NCBI GenBank assembly: GCA_963969595.1
Contig: OZ018411.1
Coordinates: 7,690,501-7,754,500 of the forward strand
Length of the DNA: 64,000 nucleotides
Source: Neckera pumila
Taxonomy: Eukaryota; Streptophyta; Bryopsida; Hypnales; Neckeraceae
Direction: 5' to 3'
Positions 24,236 to 34,345 of the stretch are shown one piece after another (position 1 is the stretch's first letter; every line of letters begins with the position of its first letter). The position numbers and the translations under genes are program-made. The notes under the pieces are model-generated. The model did no database searches, was not told the origin of the DNA, and worked only from the letters and a program-made list of their open reading frames with translations.

Positions 24236-24466
24236 ATTGTCTTCGACACGAAGATAATCCTGTTCTTCTTCCTCTTCCTGCCCAATGTGCGAATGAGCCC
24301 CAAGTCCTCCAGACGCAAGAAGCAGAAACTAGCAATCCTTTAGAAGCGATTGTAACATCCGTCCTGCCCCTAGTGATTGAGCCTGCTACTGCGCTTGAGA
24401 TGCCCCACCCCGAAACGGCTCCAGAAGGATCCCCTGTTGTTGAAGTTTATCCTCGAGGCGAGGATA
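24236..24466. repeat. Two palindromes inside exon 3
   Basis: Copies at 24236-24258 (translated DCLRHEDNP) and 24446-24466 (VYPRGEDIS). They lie in the acidic, low-complexity C-terminal tail, where an in-frame insertion of 7-8 residues is easily tolerated. Confidence 0.75.
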
Positions 24467-24720
24467 TCTCAAAGCAGTCTCCTACCTTGGAGTTCCAACA
24501 ACCATTGATCCCAGAGACGCAGGAGGAAAATGTCCCTGTCGAACCCAGTGCCTCTTCTGAGACGTCGGCACTTCCACGAGGAGCATGGGAAATGGAGAAC
24601 CCTGGCGACGACGACGACGACGAGACTCTCAGTTACGGGGTGTATCTTAATGAGGGCGAGGACATGGAGACGGATCAGGTACAGCCTTCTCCATCTTCAG
24701 ACCCTTACGATTATTCATGA

Positions 24721-25210
24721 GTATGTGAACTGCCTTGTGATGGATGTTTTGTGGGCATTCCATCTAATTGTCATTCACAAAGTCGTAGGCACTTATGTCC
24801 GTTCATTCTGCCTTTCAGGGGGGAGTGAACAGTCAGTGATTGTGGGCGTCTACGAACTGCCCACTTGTGACATCTTGTAGTAGCATAGTGTACAGATAGG
24901 AACGGAGGGTAGTTGGCACTTGTGCAAAATCCGCTAGTGATCAGCGAACGCTAAAAACGCTTGTATCATATATTATTTTGAAATAAATATGAATGACACA
25001 TTTTCAACTGAATCGTGTCTAATGAATTGACTTTGTCCATGCTTGTGACCAGCCCGAAAGAATGAAAAGTGTGCTCCGTCCGAAAGCTCTCAAACAATCT
25101 CTTAACGGAGGGGTTCTGCAATCGCTTAGTGGAAATCTCTGCTTGTCGCCGTTTTATGGCTCTCATGATTCTGTGTTTCAACAGGTAACCTCATCTCTCT
25201 TGTGTTATGC
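24721..25210. other. Spacer between the ParB/methyltransferase and phosphatase genes
   Basis: No coding frame of note. AATAAA (near 24983) could serve as a polyadenylation signal for the upstream gene. An acceptor-like GCATCAG directly precedes the coding part of the next gene near 25220, so that gene may have an upstream exon. Confidence 0.35.
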
Positions 25211-26092
25211 ATGCATCAGGTAGAACAAGGGGGGCGCGCGGAGAGAGTGCCGCGGAGAGTGTCCTCAGTAGTGGTTAAGCCGCCACAGAAGTGGTTGAAC
25301 ATTGTGTTCGACCTGAACGGCGTGCTATGCAAGTGCATAAATAAGTCGCAGTATTCGGGCAAAATAAAATACGAAGTCCACAATAATCAGTTTAGCGACA
25401 GGCACCCCACCATGGTGGGCACCAAGGCCGTCTTTGTTCGTCTGGGCTTGAGGGAATTCCTAGATGAGGTCTCCAGCATCGCTAGTCGCGTCGTAGTTTG
25501 GAGCTCCATGTTGAAGAAGAGCGTGGAGCCCATCGTGGGATTTTTGTTCCAAAACTGTTCTAAATCTCCCTTTGACATCCTAGAACAGGACAAGTGCAGG
25601 ATGGTAGAGACCTCGAAAAAGAAGTTCCTTAACGACGCTTGGAGTCCCTTCAAGCCGTTGTTCCTCAAAGTGCTCGATGATCACTTGTTCGTAGATCCCG
25701 GTGATCCAACGGCTTTTAATAAAGAGAACCCCATTCTAATTGACGACTCCCCCTTAAAGAGTGTCCTCAATGAGAACGGAAACGCCATATTTCTAGAGAG
25801 CTGGAATCATTACGTGCGGAAAGACCAAGCACTGATGGGAGTGCTCATGCCATGGCTGACGCAACTCCACGAGGACTGTCCAACGGGGCGCTTGCGGGAG
25901 TATGTAGACTCGTACCGGATTGGGGAGAGCCCCACGACGGAAACCTCGTACAGAGTTGACCTTCTCTTGAGTGGGTTGAAGGAATCCGCCGCGTATTTAG
26001 GATCGCGTTATGTCCTACCGGGGATGAATTTAGTGATAGAGCCCGAGGCCGAGAAGAATGTCGAGGAAAGGACCTTCGCCATGTCAACCTAG
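25211..26092 (+). CDS. FCP1/NIF-type HAD phosphatase-like protein
   Basis: A 293-residue frame from ATG 25211 to TAG 26090-26092. It contains the FCP1-homology signature. Motif I is VFDLNGVLC at residue ~34, where the second Asp of DxDx(T/V) is Asn, as often in plant NIF-like homologues. Motif II is VVWSSMLKKSVEPI. A downstream Lys is in FLKVLDDH, and motif IV is LIDDSPLKSVL followed by NAIFLESWN. The family dephosphorylates phosphoserine in proteins such as the RNA polymerase II tail. With Asn in motif I the catalytic cycle may be impaired, so a binding role is possible. No internal stop or frameshift is seen, unlike its neighbours. It lies 490 bp downstream of the ParB/methyltransferase gene on the same strand. 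The true N-terminus may come from an upstream exon. Confidence 0.75.
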   Translation: MHQVEQGGRAERVPRRVSSVVVKPPQKWLNIVFDLNGVLCKCINKSQYSGKIKYEVHNNQFSDRHPTMVGTKAVFVRLGLREFLDEVSSIASRVVVWSSMLKKSVEPIVGFLFQNCSKSPFDILEQDKCRMVETSKKKFLNDAWSPFKPLFLKVLDDHLFVDPGDPTAFNKENPILIDDSPLKSVLNENGNAIFLESWNHYVRKDQALMGVLMPWLTQLHEDCPTGRLREYVDSYRIGESPTTETSYRVDLLLSGLKESAAYLGSRYVLPGMNLVIEPEAEKNVEERTFAMST

Positions 26093-26263
26093 ACTCTAGT
26101 AGGCAGTGTACATTGTGTGAATTGGTATTTTTTGTAATATTTCATTCTTATGTATAATTAAAGTTTTCATATTTCATTTCATTATGTAGTCCTACTGTCT
26201 GTGGTGTTTTATTTTGTCTTCTTGCACTGCTGTTATTTGTCTTTTGTTGCGATCATGACTTCC

Positions 26264-26287
26264 ATTATCTTTGGGCCGAAGATAAAT
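26264..26287. repeat. Palindrome copy
   Basis: ATTATCTTTGGGCCGAAGAT copy just upstream of the next ORF. Its TAA closes that ORF's frame, so translation or an exon must begin after it. Confidence 0.7.
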
Positions 26288-27266
26288 GTGTGGACCTGTT
26301 ACGATACCTCTGTGGATTCAGTTTGGAGGGCCCCTTCAGCACTCGTTCCATTACCAACAGCCTATGACAAGGAGCCTCTTGTCCGAATCGGAAGCGTCGC
26401 TCTTGAGGAGGTCTGGCTCAGAAGGGGGAAGCTTCTTGGCCTCATCGTATTCGAAGCCTGCTGTCTTTGGCTCTGCAACGGATGCTGCCTCCGCGGCCAT
26501 AGACTTCTCGAAGGGAAATGTAGAAGAAGGTGCCGTGGACAGCCCGCCAAGTCGGGGACCGCCCAGGACCCCAATTTGCTCGCCATCGCCGATGAAGTGG
26601 AAAGACTTGGCACCAAGTCGACTCCGTTCGTAGTCGCCCACTCCCCGAACCCCGAGTCACCCGCACCAAAAACTGTACGAGGGTGACAAATCACTTGTCC
26701 ACCTCGATGTTGGAGTCTTGAAACCGCCCAAGGTAGGAGGTGACTTGCTCCTGAAGAGCTACCCAGAAGCAGATTCAAGCAGTGGGGATCGGAAAAGGAA
26801 GCCTCTAGCCGATGATTGGACTGAGGTTCGGAGTCCGCAACGACTAGGCATCATCGACTCCCAGTCCCCTAAACCTAGCGGAGGCAGTCCGTTGCCTTCC
26901 ACTATATCTATTCTACACAAACCAGTCCTTGTGAAGCATCAGCGTTTGAACGTCTCGCGTTCGGCTGGATTTGTAGATCCACATGTAAACATTGTCCATA
27001 GATCGCTACCAAAACCGCCTCCTCGAACTTCTGCAACTCTTTCCAGTGAAGAAATTTATTCTCGGATCGAACGCAAGCGACGGAGAGAAGTGAAGGACGT
27101 ACTGAAGCTCGGGGGATTCAGCTCCTTCCGAAACACATCTGAGCATGTTAAGCCAACTCGGCGCGAGGATATTCTAAGAGGATATGCCAAACTGAAAGTG
27201 TTGGAGGCAGAGAAAGAGGCGAAGGAGGCCTCGAGGACCAGTTCTTCCACTAAGAACGATGGTTAG
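26286..27266 (+). pseudogene. Unknown Ser/Pro/Lys-rich protein with one in-frame TAG
   Basis: A single frame is open from 26286 to 27266 except for TAG at 26631-26633. On both sides the sequence looks coding (KDLAPSRLRS before it, SPTPRTPSHPHQ after it). The first Met (26286) may not be the start, and an acceptor-like ATTCAG at about 26321 is an alternative exon start. The protein is low-complexity (Ser, Pro, basic), with a charged probable helix at the C-terminus (KLKVLEAEKEAKEA). A degenerate palindrome (27053-27073) is read in frame as EEIYSRIERKR. I do not recognise the family. It sits on the same strand as the ParB/methyltransferase and phosphatase genes and shares the palindromes, which suggests a common unit. 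Confidence 0.45.
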
Positions 27267-27947
27267 TGTAGTGGTTCTCATTCACAGAGGAATTGCCTTT
27301 GCAAAACAATCATTACTATTAATAGAATAGTCATTGCCGTACATAAAACGACCATCTTTTGGGAAGGTAGAGTGCCCCGTGTGTGTATATTTTCCTCTAC
27401 AATTTTACACTCGGTCGTTTAGAATAAACTACATTTCATCTTCTATAGTCAAAGTATTCATATAGGCACATGAGATAAATTTCATTCATAGGTACATGGG
27501 TTTTTTAAGGAAGTTAATGTCCTTCAATGTAAAGTGACCCACTTTTATAATGCACCATTCTTTTTGGCTTAATCATTATGGAATATTTGGTCATCATTGG
27601 CTTACAAATCATGCTATAATTACATAATGTAAAATGCTTCCACCTTGCTTTGTCCACTGCATGTGTAATCTATTTATTGTATTGTTCCAGTGTGCCTATA
27701 TTTATTTTTGCCTTCAACAACTTATCTTTGAAACAAAGAGCCTTAAGGTCTCAATTCAACCAGTTTCTCTCATTTTAACGAATATGGCCTTCATGTTTTA
27801 TTTTACATGAACTCAAACACATTGATGTTTTTCTAAACATTTGAAAACACATAGCACTGCCACATGAGCAAAAAATGCATTTTGACTAATACTAAATCTA
27901 TAAAATTATTGTGGGATATGATAAAATGCTGACCAAATGTAAAAAAT
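27267..27947. other. AT-rich stretch with no gene
   Basis: Nothing coding is seen. It contains the right copy of the 31-bp inverted repeat. Confidence 0.5.
27765..27795 (-). repeat. 31-bp inverted repeat, right copy
   Basis: Perfect reverse complement of 7988-8018, 19.7 kb apart. It lies 1068 bp inside the right CACTA-type end. Confidence 0.85.
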
Positions 27948-28863
27948 TTAGGAAAAAGGCAACCACGTGACATGCTTTGCAAAAAAGGGATTGGGATGGA
28001 TGTCTACTATGGATGAAAAGAAAAGCTCTTTATACAAGTGGGGTGGTAGGAAATGAGACAAACCATATGGGATATATAAAGTCAAAATTGTGCTCAAGGT
28101 AGAATGTCTGAAACAATATCCAGATGTCTGAAATGACATCACTTATCCAAAACAACGTCAAGATGTCTAGCGATCAAGTTGCCAACTTCAATTTATCCCA
28201 TATTGTTTGTATTACCATGGACGGACAACGGATTTCAGTATAAATGCATCCTTTCATCCTTCATTCTCATTATCTATTAATGAAGGTAATTCTTTTATTT
28301 TGCCATCAAAATTCTCTTGATAGTAGATGGTAAATTTCTTTAACTTTTATTGATTTCAAGAGTTTTTTATTTTTATTTTTATTTTTATTTTTTTTAATGT
28401 TATTTTTTGCTAACCTTGCCTTATGGATACAGTATGCATCAATTGATGTCTCAAAAGATGTTTGGACATCTAAGTTGACATCTCAAAAATAAAATAAAAA
28501 TTCTAAAATGGCATAAAAGTGTGATGACTAGGCATGCCACATCATTCTTGCTGGTTGCCACATCATTTTTCCCGCCACCATGTCAACTGCCACGTCATAG
28601 ATGGGGCTGGATGAAAAAAATATTCCACATGGCTTTCCTTGCTCATGTGGCGCTTACGTGGTACAAACGTGGCAGCTATATGGCACGATTTTGTTGAGTG
28701 CAAAACCAATGTCTTGGTGGATATTACATGCTTAACATCCAATGTTACCCTGTCAAGCGTGATGTTTTTTGGACATTAACTTTGACATGATTTTTTGGAC
28801 ATCAATATTGACATCAGTAGACGTCAACCTTGACATCAAACTGTAGACGGGTTTCTTCTAGTG
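27948..28863. mobile_element. CACTA-type right subterminal region and terminus
   Basis: Related to the right half of the copies at 40499-42149 and 50852-52484. Shared landmarks are AGCTCTTTATACAAGTGG near 28023, repeated GACATC/GATGTC, ACGTGGC boxes, and the end GGGTTTCTTCTAGTG. No left terminus is visible nearby. The closest candidate is at 7824. Confidence 0.7.
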
Positions 28864-29025
28864 GTTAGTTGTTGCATTTTCAATCTAAAGGTGTATGTCT
28901 TGTAATATTTTAGTACATATTTTGTATTCCAAGAGTAAAATGCAAGACCATGTACATAGTTCTTATTATACCTTTAAGAATTAACTTATAATAGATTAAA
29001 GATCCCACTTTGGGTTTTGTAAGAT

Positions 29026-32000
29026 CCTAGAAGAAAAATGTGTCTGCTACAACCGGCTAACTGCAACCAAGTGTCCAATACAACTATCTTGCAACTACAA
29101 TCATCTCTATTTGCACCAAATCTTACTTCATTGTTTTGCGGCATTGTTTTACATCATCAGCACATTGTTTTAGTTGCAAAGTAGTCGTAAAGTGAAGTGC
29201 TATAAATTGTTTCAATTGCGATAGTTGCAAAGCAGTCGTAGAATGGAGTATAGAATTATGAGTTGTACTCAAGTTCAAATCTAAAATGAATGTGAGCTAT
29301 TTTCCATCCAATATCATCACAGTTTTTGATGTTGAAAACTCTACACTTTATGGAATCCACCATGTCAATCTGCAATTGCAAAAAACAACTAGAAAACAAC
29401 TAGAAAACAACTGAAAAGCGACTGCAACTATAAAATGACAATAGTTGTTTTCTAGTACTTTTGTAGTTGTAGCCTAGTTGTATTCTAGTTGTTTTCTAGT
29501 AGTTTTGTAGTTGTAGCCTAGTTGTATTCTAGTCGTTTTGTAGTTGTTTAGTAGTTGTTTCCAGATTGTCTTATATCAGTTGTCCCATATCAATTGTCTT
29601 ATATAAATTGTCCCATATCAATTGTCAAGAGTACCATTAGGTTAGACTTATAAGACTTGTAAGTTGTTGTACACTTATGTAATAAATTCCTTTGATAGAG
29701 TTTTAAGATTTTGACAATGTGTAGATTTCTACATTTTGTAGATTTCTACATTTTGTAGATTTCTACAATATGTAGATTTCTACAATATATAATTTTTTAT
29801 AATTTGTAGATATCTACAATTTGTAGAAATTCAAAAATATTTAAAATCCAAGAAATTATAAAACCTGTGAAACTATTAAACCAATGAAATCTATATAGTA
29901 CCAATATTTCAAATTCTCAAATCTAAAAAATGCTAGATTTGAAATTTTAAAATCTTAAAAAAGCTAGATTTGAAATCTTGAAATCTAAAAATAGCTAGAT
30001 TTGAAATCCTAAAATCTAAGAAATAGCTAAATTTAAAATTTTGAAATTTTGAAATCTAAAAAATAGCTAGATTTGAAATCCTAAAATCTAAGAAATAGCT
30101 AAATTTAAAATTCTAGAATCTATAAATCATTGAGATTAGAAGTTCAAATTTACAAATTCTACAAGTTATAAATGAGTTACAAATGAGTTGCACATCAGCG
30201 ACTATGTCAGAAAAGTTCATCGATGAAGTTCCACATAGGCTATTCGATTCTCGAGATTTTGCAACTACAAATTTGACATGCAACTTGTCCACTACAATTG
30301 TAGTCTACAAATTAGCACTAGTTGCAAATGAGTCATACAACTCAAAAGCAGTTGCTCTTTGCCGTCACAAAACCCCTCATTATCTTCTAGTGAGAGTCAA
30401 AAGCAACCAATGTACCTTAGGACCAAGTTCTCAAGAAACTAATTTGGTTCATTATAGAATTACATGACCTATCACCTAGGTACTTTGCCCACCAACAATG
30501 TGATTTTAAGATCAATTAGTGCATTCTTCATTTCTACAATAATGTTGAAAATCATCTATCTAACACTTTTTGGCTTCAAAGTTCTTTCAAAGTTTACATA
30601 TTCAAAAATAAATCAGTGGTTGACCATTGCATATCAACTTGATTCAATGTAAGGTATATTTGACTAAGGTACACACATAGTCAAAAATGCCTAAAATGAG
30701 ACACGTACATTTGGACCGTAAACCATCACTTTTTTCTTAAATAATGATTAGACAAGATGTACATGTCGCAGCACAAGGCAAGCAATTTCCTAGTTGGGTT
30801 GTTGCAAGGATGACCTTCCGTTTTTGTTCCACTTTGGCCGCTTTTAGTCATTTTTTGAGGAGTACTATAAAAATAGAAAAACATTTAAAAAAAATATGAA
30901 GCATATGAGAAATTTATACACCTATAAGAAGAAGATATCCTATGAAGGAAAAGCAGAAAAAAATTCTTTAAATAGGAGAACTAGAAAAGTGCAAAGTCGG
31001 AAAAAATAACATACTTTAACATTTTAATTTGTAAAAAATAAGAAAAGTAATTTAAAAAGAAACTGAAAAACGCCATTTGAAAAGACTTCATGGTAAATAT
31101 ATTTCACCAAAAGAATGATCCTAAAACCATCTTCAATGTTCAGAATTGCATGCGCAAAGGAGCCCTCTTTGCATGGACGTAGAGGATATAAAATAAAATA
31201 TTTTTAATGCCGCTTGGTAGAAACATGAGTTCCTACTATGGGAATAGACCATAGAAATTTCAGCTCCAAAACATTAAAACATTAAATTTGGGGACTCCTT
31301 ACGTAGTAAAAATCCTAAAATTCAAAACGTGACAAATTAGTTTAAATGATTTTTAAATATAAAATGATTTTTGAAATTTTTTGAAAAATTTGAGATATGA
31401 TTAAGCTCATAAGAAGAATCTCCACTAAAAATTTCAAGTTCATACAAGTCATGCTTCTAAAGTTATTGCAAAATGAAGCTTCGGCACTGCGATTGTGACA
31501 ATGTTTTAGTACCGGTCTTTCATGCAATCACCCAATAATACTCCCAAAAACCACTCTAAAGTATAACAAAGTGACTCTAAAGATCAAATCCGCGAGATTC
31601 TGTGAAATATCTAACCTCAATCAGTATCTATGTTTCTTTTTTCCGGTCCTAACTCTATAACCGGAAATACAACAACATCGAAAACTACGACCAAATCCCT
31701 CTTTTCCATTTCAATCCTTCTACTTATCCTGATCCGGTCTGATCAACTTATATTTGCTTTTACTCTTATCCAATTTAGTTTTACCTCTATTTCACCATCA
31801 GAGGGTTTGCTGCTTGCTTTTGAGAGTGGCAAGCCCACCACTCCTTCCGTGACTTATAGTGGTTGAAGACCTACTTTCCTATTCTCCAATCTCCTATACT
31901 AATCCGGATCTGGTTTGGTCCTTCATAGCAATCCAGAGAATTCTTCGGATCACAGGTCACACAAAGACCCCCCCGTACAATCCTCTCATACTACAACAAT

Positions 32001-33788
32001 CCTGGCGCCAAGTTCCATCTATACAAAGTTAGGTGGTTACAAGTGTACCCGTCCGTTCCAACATCAACTAAAGCTCTTCAGTTTACCAACTAGGACAACG
32101 AAATCTCTTAGGAGATTGGACACTCAACCGGATTTCCCACCCAAGAGTTCTAGTGTGACTAAGGAATCCTTACCTATCTGCCTAGTCTAACAACAACTTT
32201 CTTGCCCGGAAACCTAAACCTTAGAAGTGATGAGGAATTGGAATCCACTCCCAGCTCTTTTATTACCCACGTACTTGCACATAAGATCAAAACAAGAACA
32301 CCAAGGAGAGAAATCACTCCCAAACCAACCTGCGCTTTCCTAATTCCTCACCATACAGCCCTGCCACACTTGGAAGAGACACACAACAAGAAGCCAATAG
32401 AGAATACAAGCAAAATTTGGACGAAAAGATTCCCAGATCCCAAGCAAGGACTGGCTTTATACACAACTAATTTACAAAGGCAAAAAGGCCCCCAGAACTC
32501 TAAGCGGAACTTCTGGGTCCGATCCTAACTGGCCAGACCGAATCAACATCCAATCCAGTCCATCCTATCTTACACAAAATTCATTCCTACCTACTCTGCA
32601 ACTCCCTCACCCAACGTAGGACTTTTGGATTCCGCAAGTAACCGATTGAAGACGTCTTCCATATTCCTGCTCCTAAGTACTATTACTCTGATCGGATCAG
32701 ATCCAATATACACCTTATTGCATTAGCTTTGTTTATCTTCAGTCTTGTTCCGCCTCCTAGCAGGATCCGGATCCTAATTACTTATTTTCGTTCCAACTTC
32801 TAGGTAAGCAAAACCCAAAAATTTTGATTGCAACACTCATTTATAACTTGTAGAATTTGTACATTTTGAAATTCTAATCTCAATGATTTGTAGATTTTAG
32901 AATTTTAAATCTAGCTATTCTTTAGATTTCAAGATTTCAAATCTAGCTTTTATAGACTTTAGAATTTCAAGTCTAGCATTTTTTTAGATTTTCAAAAATT
33001 GAAATATTGGTGTTTTATAGATTTCATTGATTTAGTACTTTTACAGGTTTAAAAAAAAAACTGGATTTTAAATATTTTTAAATTTTTACAAATTGTAGAA
33101 ATCTACAATTATAGAATTCTACAAATTGTAGAATTCTACATATTGTAGAAATCTATAAAATGTAGAATTCTACATATTGTCAAAATCTTAAAACTCTATC
33201 AACAAAATAAACTATATAAGTGTACAATAACTTACAAGTCTTATAAGTCTAACCTAATAGTACTCTTGACAATTGATATGGGACAATTGATATAAGACAA
33301 TCTGGAAACAATTACAAAACAACTATAAAACGACTAGAATACAACTAGGATACAACTACAAGACAACTAGGAAACGACTACTATCATTTTATAGTTGCAG
33401 TTGCTTCCTAGTCGTTTTCTAGTTGTTTTTTTGCGACTGCAGATTGATATGGTAGATTCCACAGAGAGTAGAGTTCTCGACATTGACAACTGTGATGAAT
33501 ATTGGTTGAAAAGTAGCTCATATTCATTTTAAATTTGAACTCAAGGACAACTCATAATCCTACACTTCATTCTACGACTGCTTTGCAACTATCACAACTA
33601 AAACAATACATAACACTTCATTCTACAACTATTTTGCAACTAAAACAATATGCTAATGATGTAAATCAATGCCGCAAAACAATGAAGTAAGATTTGGTGC
33701 AAATAGAGAGGACTGTAGTTGCAGGATAGTTATATTGGATACTTAGTTGCAGTTAGCCGGTTGTGACGGACAAGTTTTTCTTCTAGTA
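29026..33788. mobile_element. Foldback-like element with ~1-kb terminal inverted repeats
   Basis: The left arm (about 29026-30190) and right arm (about 32830-33788) are reverse complements with scattered differences and indels. The shared inner landmark CAACCGGCTAACTGCAAC lies just inside both ends. The outer ends read CTAGAAGAAAAA, related to the CACTA-type terminus, but the outermost two bases have changed and no matching 3-bp duplication is visible. The arms contain TAGTTGT tandem repeats (about 29380-29560), a TGTAGAN(2-4)TCTACA palindromic minisatellite (29714-29830) and ~40-bp GCTAGATTTGAAATC units (29900-30120). The centre (30190-32830) has only short ORFs. About 31600-32820 is richer in GC with recurring GATCCGG motifs and may be another inserted sequence. 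Confidence 0.7.
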
Positions 33789-33894
33789 ATAAAAATTTCA
33801 ATGAGGTTGGTCTTTTTAAACTCAAGATACACTTTTTCATTACTATTGAACTCTCATGGTGTCACGGATATAGTTCAGAACCTTCATCAACAGA

Positions 33895-34345
33895 CTTGTA
33901 GATAGAAGAAAGTTTTAGAACCTTCTGAAAGCACCTCCTAGTTGGATAAAACTTCTTGGAGCACTTCTTAGTGGGAGGAAGCTTTTTAGAACACTTCCTA
34001 GTTGGAGGAAGCTTCTTAGAGCACTTCCTAGTTGGAGGAGGCTTCTTAAAGCACTTCCTAGTTGGAGGAGGCTTCTTAAAGCACTTCCTAGTTGGAGGAA
34101 GCTTCTGAAAGCACCCTAGGGTTGGAGGAAGCTTCTAAAAGCACCTCAGGGCTAGAAGAAGCTTCTGGAAGCACTTCCTAGCTGGAGGAAGCTTCTTGGA
34201 GCACTTCCTAACTGGAAGAAACTTTTGAAAGAACCTCTTGAAAGAACCTCCTAGCTAGAGGAAGCTTCTGAAAGAACCTTCTAGTTGAAGGAAGCTTCTA
34301 AAAGATCCTCCTAGCTGGAGGAAGCTTTTGAAAGAACCTCCTAGT
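33895..34345. repeat. 30-bp minisatellite, about 14 units
   Basis: Units of the form CACTTCCTAGTTGGAGGAAG plus CTTCTTAGAG, progressively diverged to the right. Most units contain GGAAGCTTCT, a GAAnnTTC dyad. No ORF crosses the array. Confidence 0.9.

Larger units (their letters stand above)
19963..24720 (+). pseudogene. ParB/Srx-like domain plus N4/N6 DNA-methyltransferase-like protein, three in-frame TAGs
   Basis: Predicted exons are 19963-21420, 21615-22964 and 23251-24720, with GT-AG introns in phase 0. The start at 19963 has a good plant context (ATAATGGCAGAC), although the frame is open from 19702. Residues ~187-279 are a Gly/Ser/Arg-rich linker. Residues ~280-430 resemble the ParB/sulfiredoxin fold (FFIINGQHSITAAKML, matching the GxxRxxA-type loop but with Ser for Arg). 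Residues ~640-960 resemble a beta-class DNA methyltransferase. The motif VLGIYTGSKFMIAAK spans up to the exon 2/3 junction and continues LYGLTCYAIQ, like DPFxGSGTTxxAAxxxGR. No clear DPPY is seen, so activity is doubtful. Residues ~1162-1230 form a charged coiled coil and the tail is acidic. TAG codons at 21696, 22239 and 24088 interrupt otherwise continuous coding sequence. ParB plus methylase fusions are known from prophages and bacteria, so bacterial ancestry is inferred. Confidence 0.7.
7824..28863. mobile_element. Candidate 21-kb CACTA-ended composite element
   Basis: The left end reads AACTAGAAGAAACCC (first base C-to-A relative to CACTA). The right end is the inverted form, GGGTTTCTTCTAGTG, finishing at 28863. 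Both are followed inward by repeated GATGTC/GACATC motifs, as in CACTA subterminal regions. The three bases outside each end are GTT (7821-7823 and 28864-28866), the 3-bp duplication expected for CACTA elements. A perfect 31-bp inverted repeat (7988-8018 and 27765-27795) and the confinement of the short palindromes to this interval support a single unit. Against it: no CACTA transposase is visible inside, and a 3-bp match can occur by chance. The alternative is two independent remnants flanking a gene island. Confidence 0.5.

Noticed and set aside
30183..32528. Small ORFs in the centre of the foldback element
   Set aside because: They are short, lack motifs and lie in AT-rich or repeat-rich DNA. 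A gene here is not supported.
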